64,000 nt of DNA, taken from NCBI GenBank assembly GCA_030620095.1, contig JAUTXW010000347.1, positions 945,001 to 1,009,000 of the forward strand, in the 5' to 3' direction. The position numbers and the translations under genes were made by a program. Shown here piece after piece: positions 56,108 to 64,000 of the stretch. The DNA is from Kuschelorhynchus macadamiae (Eukaryota; Arthropoda; Insecta; Coleoptera; Curculionidae). A model generated the notes under the pieces. The model made no database searches. It was not told the origin of the DNA and worked only from the letters and a program-made list of their open reading frames with translations. The stretch's first letter is position 1. The number at the start of each line of letters is the position of its first letter.

Positions 56108-57138
56108 GGAACCTAGGACTTGTTTATTTTATTAGGAACGCCCAACATTTTAATATAAGTTTAAGAAATATTTCTTTTCTGGCTTTTTCGCAAATGAATT
56201 TAAACATCTAACTTTAAATTGACTGAAACAAATATTTAAGAAAATTACTAATCTCAGCATGTGGACTAAATAAGAAAGTGTGTCATTCACCTTAAGTTTA
56301 CTTAAGTTTAAGACACATAGCCGTTGTGCAAGTGCTTTCATAGAGTACTTACACCCAAAAGCGTCAAATCTTTTGTACCCGATGGGGTAAGTAATTTGCC
56401 CCTTGGCTCTAGGTCTAAAAGACTTTTCTCCTCGGCAAACAAGTTATGTCAAATTTGTATAGCTACAAGGGTGAGAGACCGTTAACAAGCGAAAGTCCTA
56501 TATAATGGAATAACAATTTTTTTATTATTTCTGTTTCCATCTATGGGGAACAGACGTACAATCTCATTTAAGCAGTGTGGATGTTAAAGGATAATTTATT
56601 AAATACTAAACTAGACGAGTCATTTTTTGTGCTTACTTTGTTTTGTCTCAGAAACAAAAGCTTCCAGTGTGGTCGAATAAAAATATTATTTTATAATTAA
56701 AAACAAAAATTCATGGCAAACTATTACGTTTTGATATATTAAACTAATGATAAATTATACTTGTTGGTTTTGGCTAGGTGAATTAGAGAAATAAATCGGG
56801 CCAAAGGCATTCCATTCCATTCATACCTTCTCTTTGCGATTCTTGTGAGACCCTGACCTAAAAACCTAAAAAATTGCTTAAAACTGTGCTCTGTGTTGTG
56901 GGATCTATTAAACAATAATTATCTATGAAGCATTTTAATTGATAGACTTTTGTTTAAACAATTGTATTATGTCTGTAGCAGTGCTATTGGTTATATTTAA
57001 AAACATAACTCTACATCTGACAGCTGCACTTACGACTCTAGTGGAAAATTTCGAAAATTGAACACCTTGTCTATTCTATTTCAGCATGTTAAAATAAACC
57101 GCACAACAAAAAAACACTGTCAATTTTTAGTCCTTTAT
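56108..57138. other. Non-coding with diverged direct repeat
   Basis: About 56762-57000 (GGCTAGGTGAATTAGAGAAATAAAT...GACCCTGACC...GGGATCTAT) matches 60742-60975 in direct orientation with clear divergence. No gene. Confidence 0.5.
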
Positions 57139-57589
57139 ACAACCTATTATATTCTTGATCATATACGGGGTTATTCACGCAACCCGTTCATTAAAAGTTT
57201 TTGATGATGCCATTTAGATACAAATTTCAAATTTTGGGATTAAGGTAAGGTCAAGGGGTACTTCTTTTCTGAAATATTTTCAACTTCCTGTCACTTCCGG
57301 TTTAACCGGAAGTTGGTATCAACTTGCTTATTTTAAATGGTACACCCTGTATTTTATAATACTTTTGGATTCTACGGAGAATTTTAATGCTATTTTATGT
57401 AGCATGTCCTATACCTAGGTTCAAGCGTTCTTAAGATACTTGACCTTGAACCAAAAATGAGCCTTCGGGGTACCAAATTTTAAAATCTCATATTTTTGTA
57501 AGTTTTGAAGATATAATCTTCATATTTTGCAGACGATCAGTAAATAATCTTAAGTTTCTATTTTTTTATTGAATTTGCCTATTTTTATA

Positions 57590-59575
57590 CAGGGTGTCAA
57601 TTCAGCGGCAAACATTCACATTTTCAAAGCCGCTAAAGTCCGTTTTTTTAAATGGGACACCCTATAACTGTATGCACTATCAAATGTAGAATTTAATTTT
57701 CTATCGAACTGTATTAAGGTTCCCTCTACCTATTCGTAACTATTTTCGAAATAATTAGGTTTTTATTAAACTATCATATGTATTTGCTAAATGCTTACAC
57801 CTTCCCGTAGTAAGCCATGGAAAAACAATTGTTGTGCTTTTCTATTCAACATGACAGCTGATTTGAAACTTTTAAATTAAAATAAAATAACACTCAAAAG
57901 CTGATATTCTCAATTTATTTTATATTCGCGGAGAATGTTACAAAATATTGGAGAGAACGTGCCATGTTTTTAATGAAAAACATCCTCATTTATCGCCAAT
58001 GAACAATAGAAAATTGAAGAGAATTGGAACGAAATGTTTTCGTTTCGGAAAAGTTAAAGTTATAAAAAATGTAATAAATTGTTTACATTATTTTTCGTTC
58101 GAGACTGTTCTAAACTTGTTTTAGTGAACTTAAAAATTATAGCAATCTAACAATCAACAATAAATAAATAAAATAATAAAATTGAATTATAACAAATGTT
58201 CTATATGCTGTCCGTTCATTTGAAGACACATTTCAATTCTTCTTTGTACGGTTGCTGTGGCCCGTCGAATTTGTCCGTTTTCTAATTCGGCAAAAGCTGT
58301 TCGTATCCTGTCCAGTAAATCTTGTTGGTTATTTACTAATGAAGCATAGACTTTACCTTTGATAAATCCCCATAAATAAAAGTCTAGGGGTGTTAAATCA
58401 GGCGATCGCGGGGGCCATCTCCAAGGGCCATTGGGACCAATTCAGCAATCTTCAAAAATTCGAGATAATTGGAGATAAACTGCAGCGGAATTATGTGCTG
58501 CTGTCCCATCTAATTGATACCAATAATTTTGCAGCTCACCAATAGGAATTTCTTCTGTAAATTCAGAAACCGTCCCTCGTAGAATTTCCAAATACTTATC
58601 ACTGTTTAAATTGTCTTCATAAATACAGTACCACACCTGATTTTAATACTATACCGAAAACATTGAAGCTAAACCTCTCTTGAGAACGCGTTTCGCGTAA
58701 AGCGTGCGGATTTTCTGCTGCCCAGAATTGTTCGTTTCTTCTATTTGTTATTCCTTCTCTAGAAAATTTCGCTTCATCGGTCCAAAATATTTTGGAAAGG
58801 AATTAAGGGTCCTCTTGAATTTTCAAAAACACGAATTCGCAAAATTCTTCTCGTCGGACCTCATCACCAGATCTCAAGGCTTGCACGTTTTGGAAGGAAT
58901 AAGGGTGCATATGATGTTCGCTCAAGATTCTTTGGACACATGAAGAAGAAATTCCCAAATCGTTTTCTGCAGACGGTATTGAACTTTGCGGGTTTGCGTG
59001 GAAATAAGCTAATGTGGTTATTACGTTATCCTCGGCATTTGTCACTGGTTTCCGAACATTTTTTGTAACTTTAACCTTGCCAAAACGCAAAAAGTTCGTT
59101 TCAATCCTCTTGAATTTTGACTTGTTCATTGGCGGCAAATCAGGGTGGCGTTCATTAAACACACGACACGTTCTCTCCAAAATTGTATAACATTCTCCAT
59201 GAATATAAAATAGATTGAGAATATCAGCGTTTGAGTATTCTTCCATTTCGATTTAAAAGATTTAGTTTATCACTGACAGCTTTCGATAAATAACGCATAC
59301 TAATCATATGTCATATTGGATATTGGATCTCAATTGTTTTTCCATGGCTCACCATTGGAACATGTAAAAATTTAAGCAAATACATACGATATTTTTATAA
59401 AACCTAATTATTTCGAAAATGGTTAATAATAGGTATAAGAAACCTTAATACAGTTCGATAGAAAATGAAATTCTACATTTGATAGTGCATAAAGTTATAG
59501 GGTGTCCCATTAAAAAAAACGGACTTTAGCGGCTTTGAAAATGTGAATGTTTGCCGCTGAATTTAGGACACCCTG
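57590..59575 (-). mobile_element. Inner mariner-type element with long TIRs
   Basis: Termini CAGGGTGTCAATTCAGCG and complement of CAGGGTGTCCTAAATTCAG, flanked by TA (57588-57589 and 59576-59577). TIRs are about 245 bp. It encodes a mariner-type transposase on the minus strand. Confidence 0.88.
58187..59246 (-). pseudogene. Mariner-type transposase (long N-terminal domain)
   Basis: Starts at ATG 59246 (MEEYSNADILNLFYIHGECY), with an N-terminal domain of the DUF4817-like kind (PPMNKSKFKRIETNFLRFG), then HTH ENDLGISSSCVQRILSEHH. After an in-frame TAA the catalytic core follows: WTDEAKFSREGITNRRN (first Asp), YWYQLDGTAAH (second) and PPRSPDLTPLDFYLWG (third). Thirty-six residues separate the second and third Asp. 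The C-terminus is RIEMCLQMNGQHIEHLL, stop at 58187. A stop replaces the Trp before IGPNGPW and there are frameshifts near 58640. All three catalytic residues persist. Confidence 0.88.
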
Positions 59576-60534
59576 TATAAAAATAGGCAAATTCAATAAA
59601 AAAAAATAGAAACCTAAGATTATTTACCGATCGTCTGCAAAATATGAAGATTATATCTTCAAAACTTACAAAAATATGAGATTTTAAAATTTGGGACCCC
59701 GAAGGCTCATTTTCGGTTCAAGGTCAAATATCTAAAGAACGCTTGAACCTAGGTATAGGACATGCTACATAAAATAGCATTAAAATTCTCCGTAGAATCC
59801 AAAAATATTATAAAATACAGGGTGTTTCATTTAAAATAAGCAAGTTGATACCAACTTACGGTTAAACCGGAAGTGACAGGAAGTTGAAAATATTTCAGAA
59901 AAGAAGTACCCCTTGACCTTACCTTAATTCCAAAATTTGAAATTTTTATCTAAATGGCATCATCAAAAACTTTTAATGAACGGGTTGCGTGAGTAACCCT
60001 GCATACTCACCACAGGCCTATACTACTTACCTGGACTTGAAACCTTACCCGATTTTGGCAAATAACTCGGCTTTGACAATTTACTAATTGGCTAAAATAG
60101 GACAATTAGTAAACAAAAAGTCATACCGACATCTGAAATTTTACGGTAGATCCGAGCAAACGTTGTCTGATAAGAACACGGAGGGGTTTAGTGGGTAGGG
60201 GCTTTACCGAGTCCCACACTGTTCTGGAGTGCCTCGTGTATGATAGTTCGTGCATAGATGCATTCCTCGTCGTGTAACAAAAAAAAATGAGTAATCGCTT
60301 AAGAGTGGCCTTTGGCATTTTAATTCTATAGCGAAACCGAATAAATTTGACAGATTCAAAAACTCATAAAATAAACCCTATAAATTGATCTTTATTTGCT
60401 GAAATTAAAAAAAAATGCTCATTTAAATATGTCCCTGTAAATAACCCGTACCTTCTAATGAAGGTATTAAAATAACATAGGCCTAAATTTGATGACGTCA
60501 CGCGTTAGCGCGTAGGCCTCGTTGTTTAGTTGTT

Positions 60535-61057
60535 TACTTTTATTTAAGATTTAACATCTGATGATTCTGATGAAGCCACAATGTTGGCGAAACAATTGTT
60601 ATGTAATTTATTTATTTTTGTAAATAAAATTAAATGGAAATGTTAAACAAGTGTTTTCGTTTACTTTGTTAAAATGTAACAGTCAAAACATTCTAATATT
60701 AAAATTATACATCACTGCCAACATTAAATATAATAAATCAACGTTCTTGCCGTTGGCTAGGTGAATCGGAGAACTAAATCAGCTCGAAAAAGACGTTCAC
60801 ACTTTCTTTTTACTATTGTTGTGGGAGCTGTATTGCAAAATCACATAATGACCCTGACCCAACGACCTAAAAGAATCTCTTGAAAACTGCGTTCTATGAT
60901 GATGCGGGATCTATCTAATACAAATATTGTTTATAAAGTATTAATTGTTGTTACAACAGTATCGACTTTTTTTTAAAGCCGGTACTCGGCGGTACCGTAT
61001 AACAGTGGCTGCCGTCCTTATTGCCAGCGTTGCCAATACAAAAGGAGTCCCGCCATG
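60535..61057. other. Non-coding with diverged direct repeat
   Basis: 60742-60975 matches 56762-57000 (GGCTAGGTGAATC..., GACCCTGACC, GGGATCTAT). No gene. Confidence 0.5.
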
Positions 61058-61860
61058 TACAGGGTGTCCCATCTTAGAAAGTTGAAGTTTCCGCGACAAT
61101 GTGCTACTTTTTCGTAAATCTAAAGATGCCGATGCCGTTACAAAATTTTCATAGCCCTTTTAGTTTTTAAGATACCGGGCTAAATTGAAAATGTTGCATT
61201 TTCAGGCACTCCTCGTATCTCAACTATTAGATAACTTATCAAAAATGTGAAAATTGTTTCTTATATAACCTTTACCGTAGACCTCAATTCCGCCTTCGGA
61301 ATTAGTATACAGTCAAAAAGTTATCGGACCCTACTTTATTTTTTTAAATGGAATACTCTGTATATTTATTGACTATACAATTTGTCTTTTTTTTACCTTT
61401 TCTAAAATATATAACAGTATGCACTTTTTCTCAGAAACACGCAAAAAATGACATATTTCTGAAATTAAATGCATATCATAATGTTTATGACGACAAATAA
61501 AAATAAATGTCAAATATTTGTCTATCTTATCGATTTTTGGATCGACTTTTGGTTTATATAGCAGTTTATAAACGTTCTTTTGATGAAAATCTGTATTATC
61601 ATTATAAGTTTTTGCTTGTTAGATATCGAGAAAGAAGGCAACCGTTTTTTGAGATATGTACCCGTTTAAAAGCAAATTTATTTGAGCACGGATCATTTGT
61701 TCATGTCTGTCCTCATGTAGAAAAATTGAGAAGAAAATTGGTGTGCCAAAAACTGACGTTCAGAAAATCTTGACAAAATATAGGTTTCATCCATACAAAT
61801 TTAATATAGTGCAACATTTGCATCCTGTTGATGCACAGTGGTTTCTCGGAGATCATTTTT
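61058..61860 (+). mobile_element. Mariner-type element, 5' part only
   Basis: TA followed by CAGGGTGTCCCATC at 61060, then a long non-coding leader as in the other long-TIR elements of this window. No right terminus was found before the end of homology near 61860. Confidence 0.6.
61440..61860 (+). pseudogene. Mariner-type transposase N-terminal relic
   Basis: Decayed N-terminal domain: RYRERRQPFFEICTRLKANL then FEHGSF fits the pattern of the long N-terminal domain seen at 59246. In a shifted frame, TDVQKILTKYRFHPYKFNIV then HLHPVDAQW corresponds to the end of the HTH region. No catalytic core. Confidence 0.6.
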
Positions 61861-62872
61861 GGCCAAAAGTAGGTTATAATTGCGATTAAAAATAGTTTGT
61901 GTTTGAGATTTTGTAAATTACACTTAAAAATAAACTTTGGTTAGTAAATTACAAGCTATACACATCTGGTTTTGATTAGCTCATGACAGGTGTCACTTTA
62001 ATGGAAAAATAAAGAGCAAAAAAAAAGCGCAAGTTATATTTATATGTTCTTAAGCGTAGATTTGACTTAAACATCAAATTAAACTTTTATAACTTCTATT
62101 TCCTTTTTAGAATTTTTTAATCACGAGTGACGCATAGTAGGGAAAATTAGAGCAATTGGAACTTTTTATTACTTCATATTACTAGTTCCCAATTAAACAA
62201 GCATTAAATTACTTTTTATTAATTTCTCATTACATATTTTTTACACTTTTTTAAATATTTTTTTTATCTAAAAGTTACAAAATTTACCATTAGCTTCCCC
62301 TCATATCTCAGAATAAATTCGGATTTGACGAATGTTTTTTGTCCGCATATTTCTTGACGCTTATTTGTGAAATGGTAAACATTAGATACCTACCTATTTA
62401 TAGGGATGGATGTACAAAAAACATTTTTACTATCCAAAAACATAAACTTTTATAACTATTAACAATAGTAGCATGAAATAGGAAAAAACTCTTATTTTCT
62501 ATAATCCTGGAATGCTTTCCAAAAAAATTCACTCTTCTGATTTTTAGGATGTAAGATGTAATATTTTGTCTGCGCTTGTGTGCAAATACGGAAAAAACCA
62601 CGTGTCGGCGTCCGATATTCGAACGAAAAGTCGTAATATTCTTAACTGGTACGTTAAATTATGTAACTATCAAATTTTATGTGTATGTTTTTCTTTAAAA
62701 GAACATTTTTTTAAACCATTGATGTTTTTTGATTTACGTCATTATATACAGTGATAACATTTAATGAAATTTGTATCTTAAATTAAGAACAAGATTTAAA
62801 TATAAAATATTTAAAAGTATATTACGCATATGTATTATTAAATGAAGTAATTATTAAAAAACAAATAAAAAA
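61861..62872. other. No gene seen
   Basis: AT-rich sequence without a supported gene. Confidence 0.4.
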
Positions 62873-64000
62873 TCAATATAAAACATTGATTTCATCTTCA
62901 GAATCGGAGGAATCAATATATTTAGGAGCCATAGATGGTAAATGTTCTTTAAATAATTTTATTATTTCGGGTAAAAACATTTGTTTATTTTTCTTCGGCA
63001 TTTTCCTTAAACTTGTGATTAGTGGATCAGAAGATACCAAAAATCTATTTAAACGATCCTGGTTTGTGGCTGTTCTTTATGTTTTTAGAGTAAAATGTTC
63101 CCGGTAGTTTTTAGGTCTTTGTTGCGAGACTCTTGTGCCTCTTCCGACATCATGCCTGTTGGTAGAACTGCGGCAGAAATTATGGATGCGCAATGAATAA
63201 AAATCTTGTGAATACTGCTGGGCATGCAATACCACACCTGAATTGGCCTACAATATCTAGTGGAGGACGGCCGAGGGTTTTGTCAAAATATTTTTTTTTA
63301 TATTTGGATCAACTTCACTGACTGAAAATAATTGTAGGGGTACGAGTGATGTATCGAAATATATCAGAGTCTGAATCATTTTCTGTAATAGTCTGGTTTT
63401 ATCCGCTGTGACCGGTACTTCCGTCGCAACCACACTTGTGTATCAAAGTCATTGTAAGGCCGGTATCAACATTTTCAAATACATCTTTTTGAGATAAAAT
63501 AATTCGCGAAACAGTATGGTCCAAAAGCGCCTGTAGTTGAACCCTTGCATCCAATTCGGTGAGCTGTATATGTTCAGAAGATGAATAACAATTGACCTTT
63601 GCTTCCAATTTTTTTTTATAAGAGGGATAAACATCGAAGTTTCTTTCCTTAGAGTCTCTTCTAATTGTTTCATAATCATCCTTGGACATCCTAGTATCGA
63701 TTATCAGGTCAAGAGCTTCATCATTTGTATATGGTTTGATAGGGTTTTTTGTTATGATTATTCCAAGTGTTCATTATTTTAGCTGATCGGGTTGTGTAGT
63801 ATCAAGACCTGCTTTAATTAAATTTAGGGCATCCTTTTTTGTTCTTCTTTTAAAATTAACTTCAAGGCACCTTTCAATTGATTTTTGTCATATGTATCTG
63901 CCAGTTCTCGAATATTTTTTCGTTTTGACCTATTACTGCTTAATGTAAATGATTTTTCTGGCCTTCCAAAAGAAATACCCGGGGTTTGTACAATATTCAT
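62873..64000 (-). pseudogene. Transib (RAG1-like) transposase relic, partial
   Basis: A minus-strand gene entering from beyond the right edge. In order: GRPEKSFTLSSNRSKRKNIR (about 63965), MSKDDYETIRRDSKERNFDV, YPSYKKKLEAKVNCY, and LTELDARVQLQALLDHT. GCDGSTGHS follows, whose Asp (63423-63425) I take as the first catalytic residue. After frameshifts: TSLVPLQL, IHCASIISAAVLPTGMMSEE then AQESRNK (putative catalytic Glu region), VSSDPLITSLRKMPKK and a terminal SSDSEDE; stop at 62873. The middle of the core (second catalytic Asp) appears deleted. Transib is the DNA-transposon superfamily related to RAG1. Assignment is by motif memory. Confidence 0.6.

Larger units (their letters stand above)
57166..60001. 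mobile_element. Palindromic outer element with mariner at its centre
   Basis: Arms 57166-57587 and 59578-60001 are inverted copies (GGGTTATTCACGCAACCCG ends). The sequence flanking the inner element forms a perfect dyad GAATTTGCCTATTTTTA / TAAAAATAGGCAAATTC, with the inner element inserted exactly at the central TA. A lone arm of this element is at 2906-3294. Confidence 0.85.
57139..60534. mobile_element. 3' fragment of P-like element, interrupted
   Basis: Positions 57139-57165 (ACAACCTATTATATTCTTGATC) match 30745-30776 of the P-like element. Positions 60002-60534 match its 3' non-coding region and end in the TIR complement AGGCCTCGTTGTTTAGT. The palindromic element at 57166-60001 inserted between. 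The 5' part of this P copy is absent. Confidence 0.75.

Overview
The window is repeat-rich, AT-rich eukaryotic DNA, almost certainly from an arthropod and most likely an insect with a large transposon-laden genome. Evidence: piggyBac, P/THAP, mariner-type elements with a long N-terminal domain, DD82E (Sailor-like), ZMYM1/ZBED-type hATs, RTE and Jockey/CR1-like LINEs and Penelope-like elements with GIY-YIG domains, plus a MADF-domain fragment. No bacterial gene organisation, rRNA, tRNA or CRISPR array was seen. I cannot fix the species.

Layout. 1-2440: piggyBac-like transposase relic (minus strand) with a small 5' exon and intron. 2441-5520: (TA)n runs, one arm of a palindromic element, an RTE LINE relic and a degenerate tandem array. 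6372-12176: one DD82E transposase gene split by a 4.5-kb insertion (CATGT target duplication), inside which sits a complete piggyBac element (7155-9556) with an intact 588-codon transposase. 12430-17261: a Penelope-like element broken by two hAT insertions and carrying 300-bp in-frame tandem copies. 17545-18010: a GC/CpG-rich island. 18028-23815: LINE relics interrupted by two hATs. 24617-27093: a nearly full-length ZBED/hAT. 27823-31194: a P-element-like transposon. 31207-33001: MADF fragment, RTE 3' end, and a transposon-type protein I cannot classify. 33493-36523: a Penelope-like element with an inverted terminal copy and a 12-bp target duplication. 37130-41934: a foldback MITE and two long-TIR Tc1/mariner elements. 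42393-43724: (TA)n hairpin, Penelope 3' piece, and a THAP-domain first exon. 43739-56099: four hATs with 8-bp target duplications, nested around a LINE. 57139-60534: P-element end fragment containing a palindrome that contains a mariner element. 61060-61860: a mariner relic. 62873-64000: a probable Transib (RAG1-like) transposase relic running off the right edge.

The sequence is a record of repeated nested insertion, and most coding units are inactivated. The piggyBac at 7155-9556 is the only element whose ends, target site and transposase all appear intact. The most unusual structural signal is that two different Tc1/mariner elements lie exactly on the dyad axis of two different long palindromes.
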